DNA of 64,000 nt from Macropodus opercularis (lineage: Eukaryota; Chordata; Actinopteri; Anabantiformes; Osphronemidae). The position numbers and the translations under genes are program-made. Shown one piece after another: positions 18,929 to 32,472 of this stretch; positions within the stretch are counted from its first letter, which is position 1, and every line of letters begins with the position of its first letter. The stretch lies in assembly GCA_030770545.1 (NCBI GenBank), contig JAUCMP010000034.1, positions 186,001-250,000 on the forward strand, in the 5' to 3' direction. The notes under the pieces are model-generated. The model did not search any database and was not told where the DNA came from. It saw only the letters and a list, made by a program, of their open reading frames with translations.

Positions 18929-19116
18929 ATCGCTTCTCGGCCTTTTGGCTAAGATCAAGTGTAGTATCTGTTCTTATCAGTTTAATATCTGATACGTCCC
19001 CTACCCGGGGACCATATATTAAATTGCTTTTTGGAGCAGGGAGGTGGAACAGGGGCTTGCTCCGTCCACTCCACGCATCGACCTGGTATTGCAGCGCTTC
19101 TGGGAACGGTGCACCC
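18929..19116 (+). ncRNA. U2 snRNA
   Basis: Uninterrupted U2; nucleotide 76 is C. Confidence 0.97.
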
Positions 19117-19557
19117 CCACACTCTGTGTTCAACGCCAAGCCATTGTCAATGCGCTGCGCTCCGCTCCGTCGGGCTCACCTTCTGTCCAGCCTATGGGAT
19201 TTCCTGTGGAAAAAGGCAGCAATGCATGATGGGACAAGTCTGCTCCCCTTTGAGAGAAAACAACAAGACAGAGAGAGAACAGCGACTAACGTTCGCCAGC
19301 CTTTACTGAAAAGTACAACTGGTGCAGACCGGCAGGCTCCGCAAAGTTGCCTTCTTCCCACTGTCAGCACCGTCAGTGAGCGTGGTTAGTCCCGGAGAGA
19401 GCTCCCTGAGTGCGAGCGGAGCAAGTCATACTTACCTGGCAGGGGAGATACCATGATCAAGAAGGTGGTTCACCCAGGGCGAGGCTCAGCCATTGCACAC
19501 CTCTGCTGAGCGTGGTTAGTCCCGGAGAGAGCTCCCTGAGTGCGAGCGGAGCAAGTC

Positions 19558-19721
19558 ATACTTACCTGGCAGGGGAGATACCATGATCAAGAAGGTGGTT
19601 CACCCAGGGCGAGGCTCAGCCATTGCACACCGGCTGTCTGACCCCTGCGAATTCCCCAAATGCGGGAATCTCGACTGCATAATTTGTGGTAGTGGGGGAC
19701 TGCGTTCGCGCTCTCCCCTCG
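19558..19721 (+). ncRNA. U1 snRNA
   Basis: Intact U1; truncated copy at 19428-19500. The downstream spacer carries the C variant at about 19982. Confidence 0.96.
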
Positions 19722-20412
19722 TCAGCTGTCAAAGACAAAAGCCTAGTCGTGAGCCACTCTGATTGCACAGAGCCTATCGGGCGCATGGCTCCGGGCAAGG
19801 GGAGGGGCCTAGCAAGCGGCAATAGCTGGGCCTTCCGTGACGGCTGTGGCTGGGAAGACGAGGGGCCTCTGCTTCGCTTTGAGGCCCGGGCCATCTTCGC
19901 TCCGGTTTCTCTTCATAACGCACAAGTCTTTCGCCTTTTACTAAAGATTTCCGTGGAGAGGAACTCAAACGGGTTGAGTCAACTTTTGCTGGGCTTTGCC
20001 CCTCGGCAGAGCCGCCAGAGTTTTGTGAAAGTAACAGAGAAATACGCCGGCGTCGAGAGACGACCCCTCCCAAGTCTTTCTCGTGGCCTCGCGTTTTGTG
20101 CACGCAGAGCTGCAGAGTGTCCTGCCTGTGTCACTTTATATGCGTGAGTGTGTTTGTGGTTCGATGCTTTGAAACGCATGCGTTTCACCCAGGTGTGGGT
20201 GTAACTTCATGTACGTGCGTCTGCACAGGCCCCGACGCTCAGCGGGCCTGCAGCGCATCGTCATGTGGGAGATCTGGGGGCGTGCAAGGAGAGCACGGCT
20301 GTGGGCGGTGCTAAGCAGACGGCGCTTTCTCGCTGCCAGTTCAACACACTGCACCGCGACCAGCGAGGGGCGCCCAAAAGAGGCGGCCTCTGGCATCACG
20401 AGCATGCAGGTC

Positions 20413-20600
20413 ATCGCTTCTCGGCCTTTTGGCTAAGATCAAGTGTAGTATCTGTTCTTATCAGTTTAATATCTGATACGTCCCCTACCCGGGGACCATA
20501 TATTAAATTGCTTTTTGGAGCAGGGAGGTGGAACAGGGGCTTGCTCCGTCCACTCCACGCATCGACCTGGTATTGCAGCGCTTCTGGGAACGGTGCACCC
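20413..20600 (+). ncRNA. U2 snRNA
   Basis: Uninterrupted U2; nucleotide 76 is C. Confidence 0.97.
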
Positions 20601-21041
20601 CCACACTCTGTGTTCAACGCCAAGCCATTGTCAATGCGCTGCGCTCCGCTCCGTCGGGCTCACCTTCTGTCCAGCCTATGGGATTTCCTGTGGAAAAAGG
20701 CAGCAATGCATGATGGGACAAGTCTGCTCCCCTTTGAGAGAAAACAACAAGACAGAGAGAGAACAGCGACTAACGTTCGCCAGCCTTTACTGAAAAGTAC
20801 AACTGGTGCAGACCGGCAGGCTCCGCAAAGTTGCCTTCTTCCCACTGTCAGCACCGTCAGTGAGCGTGGTTAGTCCCGGAGAGAGCTCCCTGAGTGCGAG
20901 CGGAGCAAGTCATACTTACCTGGCAGGGGAGATACCATGATCAAGAAGGTGGTTCACCCAGGGCGAGGCTCAGCCATTGCACACCTCTGCTGAGCGTGGT
21001 TAGTCCCGGAGAGAGCTCCCTGAGTGCGAGCGGAGCAAGTC

Positions 21042-21205
21042 ATACTTACCTGGCAGGGGAGATACCATGATCAAGAAGGTGGTTCACCCAGGGCGAGGCT
21101 CAGCCATTGCACACCGGCTGTCTGACCCCTGCGAATTCCCCAAATGCGGGAATCTCGACTGCATAATTTGTGGTAGTGGGGGACTGCGTTCGCGCTCTCC
21201 CCTCG
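21042..21205 (+). ncRNA. U1 snRNA
   Basis: Intact U1; truncated copy at 20912-20984. Confidence 0.96.
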
Positions 21206-21896
21206 TCAGCTGTCAAAGACAAAAGCCTAGTCGTGAGCCACTCTGATTGCACAGAGCCTATCGGGCGCATGGCTCCGGGCAAGGGGAGGGGCCTAGCAAG
21301 CGGCAATAGCTGGGCCTTCCGTGACGGCTGTGGCTGGGAAGACGAGGGGCCTCTGCTTCGCTTTGAGGCCCGGGCCATCTTCGCTCCGGTTTCTCTTCAT
21401 AACGCACAAGTCTTTCGCCTTTTACTAAAGATTTCCGTGGAGAGGAACTCAAACGGGTTGAGTCAATTTTTGCTGGGCTTTGCCCCTCGGCAGAGCCGCC
21501 AGAGTTTTGTGAAAGTAACAGAGAAATACGCCGGCGTCGAGAGACGACCCCTCCCAAGTCTTTCTCGTGGCCTCGCGTTTTGTGCACGCAGAGCTGCAGA
21601 GTGTCCTGCCTGTGTCACTTTATATGCGTGAGTGTGTTTGTGGTTCGATGCTTTGAAACGCATGCGTTTCACCCAGGTGTGGGTGTAACTTCATGTACGT
21701 GCGTCTGCACAGGCCCCGACGCTCAGCGGGCCTGCAGCGCATCGTCATGTGGGAGATCTGGGGGCGTGCAAGGAGAGCACGGCTGTGGGCGGTGCTAAGC
21801 AGACGGCGCTTTCTCGCTGCCAGTTCAACACACTGCACCGCGACCAGCGAGGGGCGCCCAAAAGAGGCGGCCTCTGGCATCACGAGCATGCAGGTC

Positions 21897-22084
21897 ATCG
21901 CTTCTCGGCCTTTTGGCTAAGATCAAGTGTAGTATCTGTTCTTATCAGTTTAATATCTGATACGTCCCCTACCCGGGGACCATATATTAAATTGCTTTTT
22001 GGAGCAGGGAGGTGGAACAGGGGCTTGCTCCGTCCACTCCACGCATCGACCTGGTATTGCAGCGCTTCTGGGAACGGTGCACCC
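21897..22084 (+). ncRNA. U2 snRNA
   Basis: Uninterrupted U2; nucleotide 76 is C. Confidence 0.97.
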
Positions 22085-22525
22085 CCACACTCTGTGTTCA
22101 ACGCCAAGCCATTGTCAATGCGCTGCGCTCCGCTCCGTCGGGCTCACCTTCTGTCCAGCCTATGGGATTTCCTGTGGAAAAAGGCAGCAATGCATGATGG
22201 GACAAGTCTGCTCCCCTTTGAGAGAAAACAACAAGACAGAGAGAGAACAGCGACTAACGTTCGCCAGCCTTTACTGAAAAGTACAACTGGTGCAGACCGG
22301 CAGGCTCCGCAAAGTTGCCTTCTTCCCACTGTCAGCACCGTCAGTGAGCGTGGTTAGTCCCGGAGAGAGCTCCCTGAGTGCGAGCGGAGCAAGTCATACT
22401 TACCTGGCAGGGGAGATACCATGATCAAGAAGGTGGTTCACCCAGGGCGAGGCTCAGCCATTGCACACCTCTGCTGAGCGTGGTTAGTCCCGGAGAGAGC
22501 TCCCTGAGTGCGAGCGGAGCAAGTC

Positions 22526-22689
22526 ATACTTACCTGGCAGGGGAGATACCATGATCAAGAAGGTGGTTCACCCAGGGCGAGGCTCAGCCATTGCACACCG
22601 GCTGTCTGACCCCTGCGAATTCCCCAAATGCGGGAATCTCGACTGCATAATTTGTGGTAGTGGGGGACTGCGTTCGCGCTCTCCCCTCG
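22526..22689 (+). ncRNA. U1 snRNA
   Basis: Intact U1; truncated copy at 22396-22468. Confidence 0.96.
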
Positions 22690-23380
22690 TCAGCTGTCAA
22701 AGACAAAAGCCTAGTCGTGAGCCACTCTGATTGCACAGAGCCTATCGGGCGCATGGCTCCGGGCAAGGGGAGGGGCCTAGCAAGCGGCAATAGCTGGGCC
22801 TTCCGTGACGGCTGTGGCTGGGAAGACGAGGGGCCTCTGCTTCGCTTTGAGGCCCGGGCCATCTTCGCTCCGGTTTCTCTTCATAACGCACAAGTCTTTC
22901 GCCTTTTACTAAAGATTTCCGTGGAGAGGAACTCAAACGGGTTGAGTCAATTTTTGCTGGGCTTTGCCCCTCGGCAGAGCCGCCAGAGTTTTGTGAAAGT
23001 AACAGAGAAATACGCCGGCGTCGAGAGACGACCCCTCCCAAGTCTTTCTCGTGGCCTCGCGTTTTGTGCACGCAGAGCTGCAGAGTGTCCTGCCTGTGTC
23101 ACTTTATATGCGTGAGTGTGTTTGTGGTTCGATGCTTTGAAACGCATGCGTTTCACCCAGGTGTGGGTGTAACTTCATGTACGTGCGTCTGCACAGGCCC
23201 CGACGCTCAGCGGGCCTGCAGCGCATCGTCATGTGGGAGATCTGGGGGCGTGCAAGGAGAGCACGGCTGTGGGCGGTGCTAAGCAGACGGCGCTTTCTCG
23301 CTGCCAGTTCAACACACTGCACCGCGACCAGCGAGGGGCGCCCAAAAGAGGCGGCCTCTGGCATCACGAGCATGCAGGTC

Positions 23381-23568
23381 ATCGCTTCTCGGCCTTTTGG
23401 CTAAGATCAAGTGTAGTATCTGTTCTTATCAGTTTAATATCTGATACGTCCCCTACCCGGGGACCATATATTAAATTGCTTTTTGGAGCAGGGAGGTGGA
23501 ACAGGGGCTTGCTCCGTCCACTCCACGCATCGACCTGGTATTGCAGCGCTTCTGGGAACGGTGCACCC
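23381..23568 (+). ncRNA. U2 snRNA
   Basis: Uninterrupted U2; nucleotide 76 is C, the last before the mixed C/T zone of the array. Confidence 0.97.
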
Positions 23569-24009
23569 CCACACTCTGTGTTCAACGCCAAGCCATTGTC
23601 AATGCGCTGCGCTCCGCTCCGTCGGGCTCACCTTCTGTCCAGCCTATGGGATTTCCTGTGGAAAAAGGCAGCAATGCATGATGGGACAAGTCTGCTCCCC
23701 TTTGAGAGAAAACAACAAGACAGAGAGAGAACAGCGACTAACGTTCGCCAGCCTTTACTGAAAAGTACAACTGGTGCAGACCGGCAGGCTCCGCAAAGTT
23801 GCCTTCTTCCCACTGTCAGCACCGTCAGTGAGCGTGGTTAGTCCCGGAGAGAGCTCCCTGAGTGCGAGCGGAGCAAGTCATACTTACCTGGCAGGGGAGA
23901 TACCATGATCAAGAAGGTGGTTCACCCAGGGCGAGGCTCAGCCATTGCACACCTCTGCTGAGCGTGGTTAGTCCCGGAGAGAGCTCCCTGAGTGCGAGCG
24001 GAGCAAGTC

Positions 24010-24173
24010 ATACTTACCTGGCAGGGGAGATACCATGATCAAGAAGGTGGTTCACCCAGGGCGAGGCTCAGCCATTGCACACCGGCTGTCTGACCCCTGC
24101 GAATTCCCCAAATGCGGGAATCTCGACTGCATAATTTGTGGTAGTGGGGGACTGCGTTCGCGCTCTCCCCTCG
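24010..24173 (+). ncRNA. U1 snRNA
   Basis: Intact U1; truncated copy at 23880-23952. Confidence 0.96.
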
Positions 24174-24864
24174 TCAGCTGTCAAAGACAAAAGCCTAGTC
24201 GTGAGCCACTCTGATTGCACAGAGCCTATCGGGCGCATGGCTCCGGGCAAGGGGAGGGGCCTAGCAAGCGGCAATAGCTGGGCCTTCCGTGACGGCTGTG
24301 GCTGGGAAGACGAGGGGCCTCTGCTTCGCTTTGAGGCCCGGGCCATCTTCGCTCCGGTTTCTCTTCATAACGCACAAGTCTTTCGCCTTTTACTAAAGAT
24401 TTCCGTGGAGAGGAACTCAAACGGGTTGAGTCAATTTTTGCTGGGCTTTGCCCCTCGGCAGAGCCGCCAGAGTTTTGTGAAAGTAACAGAGAAATACGCC
24501 GGCGTCGAGAGACGACCCCTCCCAAGTCTTTCTCGTGGCCTCGCGTTTTGTGCACGCAGAGCTGCAGAGTGTCCTGCCTGTGTCACTTTATATGCGTGAG
24601 TGTGTTTGTGGTTCGATGCTTTGAAACGCATGCGTTTCACCCAGGTGTGGGTGTAACTTCATGTACGTGCGTCTGCACAGGCCCCGACGCTCAGCGGGCC
24701 TGCAGCGCATCGTCATGTGGGAGATCTGGGGGCGTGCAAGGAGAGCACGGCTGTGGGCGGTGCTAAGCAGACGGCGCTTTCTCGCTGCCAGTTCAACACA
24801 CTGCACCGCGACCAGCGAGGGGCGCCCAAAAGAGGCGGCCTCTGGCATCACGAGCATGCAGGTC

Positions 24865-25052
24865 ATCGCTTCTCGGCCTTTTGGCTAAGATCAAGTGTAG
24901 TATCTGTTCTTATCAGTTTAATATCTGATACGTCCCCTATCCGGGGACCATATATTAAATTGCTTTTTGGAGCAGGGAGGTGGAACAGGGGCTTGCTCCG
25001 TCCACTCCACGCATCGACCTGGTATTGCAGCGCTTCTGGGAACGGTGCACCC
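24865..25052 (+). ncRNA. U2 snRNA
   Basis: Uninterrupted U2; nucleotide 76 is T, the first such unit from the left. Confidence 0.97.
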
Positions 25053-25493
25053 CCACACTCTGTGTTCAACGCCAAGCCATTGTCAATGCGCTGCGCTCCG
25101 CTCCGTCGGGCTCACCTTCTGTCCAGCCTATGGGATTTCCTGTGGAAAAAGGCAGCAATGCATGATGGGACAAGTCTGCTCCCCTTTGAGAGAAAACAAC
25201 AAGACAGAGAGAGAACAGCGACTAACGTTCGCCAGCCTTTACTGAAAAGTACAACTGGTGCAGACCGGCAGGCTCCGCAAAGTTGCCTTCTTCCCACTGT
25301 CAGCACCGTCAGTGAGCGTGGTTAGTCCCGGAGAGAGCTCCCTGAGTGCGAGCGGAGCAAGTCATACTTACCTGGCAGGGGAGATACCATGATCAAGAAG
25401 GTGGTTCACCCAGGGCGAGGCTCAGCCATTGCACACCTCTGCTGAGCGTGGTTAGTCCCGGAGAGAGCTCCCTGAGTGCGAGCGGAGCAAGTC

Positions 25494-25657
25494 ATACTTA
25501 CCTGGCAGGGGAGATACCATGATCAAGAAGGTGGTTCACCCAGGGCGAGGCTCAGCCATTGCACACCGGCTGTCTGACCCCTGCGAATTCCCCAAATGCG
25601 GGAATCTCGACTGCATAATTTGTGGTAGTGGGGGACTGCGTTCGCGCTCTCCCCTCG
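25494..25657 (+). ncRNA. U1 snRNA
   Basis: Intact U1; truncated copy at 25364-25436. Confidence 0.96.
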
Positions 25658-26348
25658 TCAGCTGTCAAAGACAAAAGCCTAGTCGTGAGCCACTCTGATT
25701 GCACAGAGCCTATCGGGCGCATGGCTCCGGGCAAGGGGAGGGGCCTAGCAAGCGGCAATAGCTGGGCCTTCCGTGACGGCTGTGGCTGGGAAGACGAGGG
25801 GCCTCTGCTTCGCTTTGAGGCCCGGGCCATCTTCGCTCCGGTTTCTCTTCATAACGCACAAGTCTTTCGCCTTTTACTAAAGATTTCCGTGGAGAGGAAC
25901 TCAAACGGGTTGAGTCAATTTTTGCTGGGCTTTGCCCCTCGGCAGAGCCGCCAGAGTTTTGTGAAAGTAACAGAGAAATACGCCGGCGTCGAGAGACGAC
26001 CCCTCCCAAGTCTTTCTCGTGGCCTCGCGTTTTGTGCACGCAGAGCTGCAGAGTGTCCTGCCTGTGTCACTTTATATGCGTGAGTGTGTTTGTGGTTCGA
26101 TGCTTTGAAACGCATGCGTTTCACCCAGGTGTGGGTGTAACTTCATGTACGTGCGTCTGCACAGGCCCCGACGCTCAGCGGGCCTGCAGCGCATCGTCAT
26201 GTGGGAGATCTGGGGGCGTGCAAGGAGAGCACGGCTGTGGGCGGTGCTAAGCAGACGGCGCTTTCTCGCTGCCAGTTCAACACACTGCACCGCGACCAGC
26301 GAGGGGCGCCCAAAAGAGGCGGCCTCTGGCATCACGAGCATGCAGGTC

Positions 26349-26536
26349 ATCGCTTCTCGGCCTTTTGGCTAAGATCAAGTGTAGTATCTGTTCTTATCAG
26401 TTTAATATCTGATACGTCCCCTACCCGGGGACCATATATTAAATTGCTTTTTGGAGCAGGGAGGTGGAACAGGGGCTTGCTCCGTCCACTCCACGCATCG
26501 ACCTGGTATTGCAGCGCTTCTGGGAACGGTGCACCC
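26349..26536 (+). ncRNA. U2 snRNA
   Basis: Uninterrupted U2; nucleotide 76 is C. Confidence 0.97.
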
Positions 26537-26977
26537 CCACACTCTGTGTTCAACGCCAAGCCATTGTCAATGCGCTGCGCTCCGCTCCGTCGGGCTCACC
26601 TTCTGTCCAGCCTATGGGATTTCCTGTGGAAAAAGGCAGCAATGCATGATGGGACAAGTCTGCTCCCCTTTGAGAGAAAACAACAAGACAGAGAGAGAAC
26701 AGCGACTAACGTTCGCCAGCCTTTACTGAAAAGTACAACTGGTGCAGACCGGCAGGCTCCGCAAAGTTGCCTTCTTCCCACTGTCAGCACCGTCAGTGAG
26801 CGTGGTTAGTCCCGGAGAGAGCTCCCTGAGTGCGAGCGGAGCAAGTCATACTTACCTGGCAGGGGAGATACCATGATCAAGAAGGTGGTTCACCCAGGGC
26901 GAGGCTCAGCCATTGCACACCTCTGCTGAGCGTGGTTAGTCCCGGAGAGAGCTCCCTGAGTGCGAGCGGAGCAAGTC

Positions 26978-27141
26978 ATACTTACCTGGCAGGGGAGATA
27001 CCATGATCAAGAAGGTGGTTCACCCAGGGCGAGGCTCAGCCATTGCACACCGGCTGTCTGACCCCTGCGAATTCCCCAAATGCGGGAATCTCGACTGCAT
27101 AATTTGTGGTAGTGGGGGACTGCGTTCGCGCTCTCCCCTCG
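26978..27141 (+). ncRNA. U1 snRNA
   Basis: Intact U1; truncated copy at 26848-26920. Confidence 0.96.
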
Positions 27142-27832
27142 TCAGCTGTCAAAGACAAAAGCCTAGTCGTGAGCCACTCTGATTGCACAGAGCCTATCGG
27201 GCGCATGGCTCCGGGCAAGGGGAGGGGCCTAGCAAGCGGCAATAGCTGGGCCTTCCGTGACGGCTGTGGCTGGGAAGACGAGGGGCCTCTGCTTCGCTTT
27301 GAGGCCCGGGCCATCTTCGCTCCGGTTTCTCTTCATAACGCACAAGTCTTTCGCCTTTTACTAAAGATTTCCGTGGAGAGGAACTCAAACGGGTTGAGTC
27401 AATTTTTGCTGGGCTTTGCCCCTCGGCAGAGCCGCCAGAGTTTTGTGAAAGTAACAGAGAAATACGCCGGCGTCGAGAGACGACCCCTCCCAAGTCTTTC
27501 TCGTGGCCTCGCGTTTTGTGCACGCAGAGCTGCAGAGTGTCCTGCCTGTGTCACTTTATATGCGTGAGTGTGTTTGTGGTTCGATGCTTTGAAACGCATG
27601 CGTTTCACCCAGGTGTGGGTGTAACTTCATGTACGTGCGTCTGCACAGGCCCCGACGCTCAGCGGGCCTGCAGCGCATCGTCATGTGGGAGATCTGGGGG
27701 CGTGCAAGGAGAGCACGGCTGTGGGCGGTGCTAAGCAGACGGCGCTTTCTCGCTGCCAGTTCAACACACTGCACCGCGACCAGCGAGGGGCGCCCAAAAG
27801 AGGCGGCCTCTGGCATCACGAGCATGCAGGTC

Positions 27833-28020
27833 ATCGCTTCTCGGCCTTTTGGCTAAGATCAAGTGTAGTATCTGTTCTTATCAGTTTAATATCTGATACG
27901 TCCCCTATCCGGGGACCATATATTAAATTGCTTTTTGGAGCAGGGAGGTGGAACAGGGGCTTGCTCCGTCCACTCCACGCATCGACCTGGTATTGCAGCG
28001 CTTCTGGGAACGGTGCACCC
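27833..28020 (+). ncRNA. U2 snRNA
   Basis: Uninterrupted U2; nucleotide 76 is T. Confidence 0.97.
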
Positions 28021-28461
28021 CCACACTCTGTGTTCAACGCCAAGCCATTGTCAATGCGCTGCGCTCCGCTCCGTCGGGCTCACCTTCTGTCCAGCCTATG
28101 GGATTTCCTGTGGAAAAAGGCAGCAATGCATGATGGGACAAGTCTGCTCCCCTTTGAGAGAAAACAACAAGACAGAGAGAGAACAGCGACTAACGTTCGC
28201 CAGCCTTTACTGAAAAGTACAACTGGTGCAGACCGGCAGGCTCCGCAAAGTTGCCTTCTTCCCACTGTCAGCACCGTCAGTGAGCGTGGTTAGTCCCGGA
28301 GAGAGCTCCCTGAGTGCGAGCGGAGCAAGTCATACTTACCTGGCAGGGGAGATACCATGATCAAGAAGGTGGTTCACCCAGGGCGAGGCTCAGCCATTGC
28401 ACACCTCTGCTGAGCGTGGTTAGTCCCGGAGAGAGCTCCCTGAGTGCGAGCGGAGCAAGTC

Positions 28462-28625
28462 ATACTTACCTGGCAGGGGAGATACCATGATCAAGAAGGT
28501 GGTTCACCCAGGGCGAGGCTCAGCCATTGCACACCGGCTGTCTGACCCCTGCGAATTCCCCAAATGCGGGAATCTCGACTGCATAATTTGTGGTAGTGGG
28601 GGACTGCGTTCGCGCTCTCCCCTCG
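28462..28625 (+). ncRNA. U1 snRNA
   Basis: Intact U1; truncated copy at 28332-28404. Confidence 0.96.
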
Positions 28626-29316
28626 TCAGCTGTCAAAGACAAAAGCCTAGTCGTGAGCCACTCTGATTGCACAGAGCCTATCGGGCGCATGGCTCCGGGC
28701 AAGGGGAGGGGCCTAGCAAGCGGCAATAGCTGGGCCTTCCGTGACGGCTGTGGCTGGGAAGACGAGGGGCCTCTGCTTCGCTTTGAGGCCCGGGCCATCT
28801 TCGCTCCGGTTTCTCTTCATAACGCACAAGTCTTTCGCCTTTTACTAAAGATTTCCGTGGAGAGGAACTCAAACGGGTTGAGTCAATTTTTGCTGGGCTT
28901 TGCCCCTCGGCAGAGCCGCCAGAGTTTTGTGAAAGTAACAGAGAAATACGCCGGCGTCGAGAGACGACCCCTCCCAAGTCTTTCTCGTGGCCTCGCGTTT
29001 TGTGCACGCAGAGCTGCAGAGTGTCCTGCCTGTGTCACTTTATATGCGTGAGTGTGTTTGTGGTTCGATGCTTTGAAACGCATGCGTTTCACCCAGGTGT
29101 GGGTGTAACTTCATGTACGTGCGTCTGCACAGGCCCCGACGCTCAGCGGGCCTGCAGCGCATCGTCATGTGGGAGATCTGGGGGCGTGCAAGGAGAGCAC
29201 GGCTGTGGGCGGTGCTAAGCAGACGGCGCTTTCTCGCTGCCAGTTCAACACACTGCACCGCGACCAGCGAGGGGCGCCCAAAAGAGGCGGCCTCTGGCAT
29301 CACGAGCATGCAGGTC

Positions 29317-29504
29317 ATCGCTTCTCGGCCTTTTGGCTAAGATCAAGTGTAGTATCTGTTCTTATCAGTTTAATATCTGATACGTCCCCTATCCGGGGAC
29401 CATATATTAAATTGCTTTTTGGAGCAGGGAGGTGGAACAGGGGCTTGCTCCGTCCACTCCACGCATCGACCTGGTATTGCAGCGCTTCTGGGAACGGTGC
29501 ACCC
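29317..29504 (+). ncRNA. U2 snRNA
   Basis: Uninterrupted U2; nucleotide 76 is T. Confidence 0.97.
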
Positions 29505-29945
29505 CCACACTCTGTGTTCAACGCCAAGCCATTGTCAATGCGCTGCGCTCCGCTCCGTCGGGCTCACCTTCTGTCCAGCCTATGGGATTTCCTGTGGAAA
29601 AAGGCAGCAATGCATGATGGGACAAGTCTGCTCCCCTTTGAGAGAAAACAACAAGACAGAGAGAGAACAGCGACTAACGTTCGCCAGCCTTTACTGAAAA
29701 GTACAACTGGTGCAGACCGGCAGGCTCCGCAAAGTTGCCTTCTTCCCACTGTCAGCACCGTCAGTGAGCGTGGTTAGTCCCGGAGAGAGCTCCCTGAGTG
29801 CGAGCGGAGCAAGTCATACTTACCTGGCAGGGGAGATACCATGATCAAGAAGGTGGTTCACCCAGGGCGAGGCTCAGCCATTGCACACCTCTGCTGAGCG
29901 TGGTTAGTCCCGGAGAGAGCTCCCTGAGTGCGAGCGGAGCAAGTC

Positions 29946-30109
29946 ATACTTACCTGGCAGGGGAGATACCATGATCAAGAAGGTGGTTCACCCAGGGCGA
30001 GGCTCAGCCATTGCACACCGGCTGTCTGACCCCTGCGAATTCCCCAAATGCGGGAATCTCGACTGCATAATTTGTGGTAGTGGGGGACTGCGTTCGCGCT
30101 CTCCCCTCG
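29946..30109 (+). ncRNA. U1 snRNA
   Basis: Intact U1; truncated copy at 29816-29888. Confidence 0.96.
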
Positions 30110-30800
30110 TCAGCTGTCAAAGACAAAAGCCTAGTCGTGAGCCACTCTGATTGCACAGAGCCTATCGGGCGCATGGCTCCGGGCAAGGGGAGGGGCCTAG
30201 CAAGCGGCAATAGCTGGGCCTTCCGTGACGGCTGTGGCTGGGAAGACGAGGGGCCTCTGCTTCGCTTTGAGGCCCGGGCCATCTTCGCTCCGGTTTCTCT
30301 TCATAACGCACAAGTCTTTCGCCTTTTACTAAAGATTTCCGTGGAGAGGAACTCAAACGGGTTGAGTCAATTTTTGCTGGGCTTTGCCCCTCGGCAGAGC
30401 CGCCAGAGTTTTGTGAAAGTAACAGAGAAATACGCCGGCGTCGAGAGACGACCCCTCCCAAGTCTTTCTCGTGGCCTCGCGTTTTGTGCACGCAGAGCTG
30501 CAGAGTGTCCTGCCTGTGTCACTTTATATGCGTGAGTGTGTTTGTGGTTCGATGCTTTGAAACGCATGCGTTTCACCCAGGTGTGGGTGTAACTTCATGT
30601 ACGTGCGTCTGCACAGGCCCCGACGCTCAGCGGGCCTGCAGCGCATCGTCATGTGGGAGATCTGGGGGCGTGCAAGGAGAGCACGGCTGTGGGCGGTGCT
30701 AAGCAGACGGCGCTTTCTCGCTGCCAGTTCAACACACTGCACCGCGACCAGCGAGGGGCGCCCAAAAGAGGCGGCCTCTGGCATCACGAGCATGCAGGTC

Positions 30801-30988
30801 ATCGCTTCTCGGCCTTTTGGCTAAGATCAAGTGTAGTATCTGTTCTTATCAGTTTAATATCTGATACGTCCCCTACCCGGGGACCATATATTAAATTGCT
30901 TTTTGGAGCAGGGAGGTGGAACAGGGGCTTGCTCCGTCCACTCCACGCATCGACCTGGTATTGCAGCGCTTCTGGGAACGGTGCACCC
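30801..30988 (+). ncRNA. U2 snRNA
   Basis: Uninterrupted U2; nucleotide 76 is C. Confidence 0.97.
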
Positions 30989-31429
30989 CCACACTCTGTG
31001 TTCAACGCCAAGCCATTGTCAATGCGCTGCGCTCCGCTCCGTCGGGCTCACCTTCTGTCCAGCCTATGGGATTTCCTGTGGAAAAAGGCAGCAATGCATG
31101 ATGGGACAAGTCTGCTCCCCTTTGAGAGAAAACAACAAGACAGAGAGAGAACAGCGACTAACGTTCGCCAGCCTTTACTGAAAAGTACAACTGGTGCAGA
31201 CCGGCAGGCTCCGCAAAGTTGCCTTCTTCCCACTGTCAGCACCGTCAGTGAGCGTGGTTAGTCCCGGAGAGAGCTCCCTGAGTGCGAGCGGAGCAAGTCA
31301 TACTTACCTGGCAGGGGAGATACCATGATCAAGAAGGTGGTTCACCCAGGGCGAGGCTCAGCCATTGCACACCTCTGCTGAGCGTGGTTAGTCCCGGAGA
31401 GAGCTCCCTGAGTGCGAGCGGAGCAAGTC

Positions 31430-31593
31430 ATACTTACCTGGCAGGGGAGATACCATGATCAAGAAGGTGGTTCACCCAGGGCGAGGCTCAGCCATTGCAC
31501 ACCGGCTGTCTGACCCCTGCGAATTCCCCAAATGCGGGAATCTCGACTGCATAATTTGTGGTAGTGGGGGACTGCGTTCGCGCTCTCCCCTCG
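31430..31593 (+). ncRNA. U1 snRNA
   Basis: Intact U1; truncated copy at 31300-31372. Confidence 0.96.
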
Positions 31594-32284
31594 TCAGCTG
31601 TCAAAGACAAAAGCCTAGTCGTGAGCCACTCTGATTGCACAGAGCCTATCGGGCGCATGGCTCCGGGCAAGGGGAGGGGCCTAGCAAGCGGCAATAGCTG
31701 GGCCTTCCGTGACGGCTGTGGCTGGGAAGACGAGGGGCCTCTGCTTCGCTTTGAGGCCCGGGCCATCTTCGCTCCGGTTTCTCTTCATAACGCACAAGTC
31801 TTTCGCCTTTTACTAAAGATTTCCGTGGAGAGGAACTCAAACGGGTTGAGTCAATTTTTGCTGGGCTTTGCCCCTCGGCAGAGCCGCCAGAGTTTTGTGA
31901 AAGTAACAGAGAAATACGCCGGCGTCGAGAGACGACCCCTCCCAAGTCTTTCTCGTGGCCTCGCGTTTTGTGCACGCAGAGCTGCAGAGTGTCCTGCCTG
32001 TGTCACTTTATATGCGTGAGTGTGTTTGTGGTTCGATGCTTTGAAACGCATGCGTTTCACCCAGGTGTGGGTGTAACTTCATGTACGTGCGTCTGCACAG
32101 GCCCCGACGCTCAGCGGGCCTGCAGCGCATCGTCATGTGGGAGATCTGGGGGCGTGCAAGGAGAGCACGGCTGTGGGCGGTGCTAAGCAGACGGCGCTTT
32201 CTCGCTGCCAGTTCAACACACTGCACCGCGACCAGCGAGGGGCGCCCAAAAGAGGCGGCCTCTGGCATCACGAGCATGCAGGTC

Positions 32285-32472
32285 ATCGCTTCTCGGCCTT
32301 TTGGCTAAGATCAAGTGTAGTATCTGTTCTTATCAGTTTAATATCTGATACGTCCCCTATCCGGGGACCATATATTAAATTGCTTTTTGGAGCAGGGAGG
32401 TGGAACAGGGGCTTGCTCCGTCCACTCCACGCATCGACCTGGTATTGCAGCGCTTCTGGGAACGGTGCACCC
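32285..32472 (+). ncRNA. U2 snRNA
   Basis: Uninterrupted U2; nucleotide 76 is T. Confidence 0.97.
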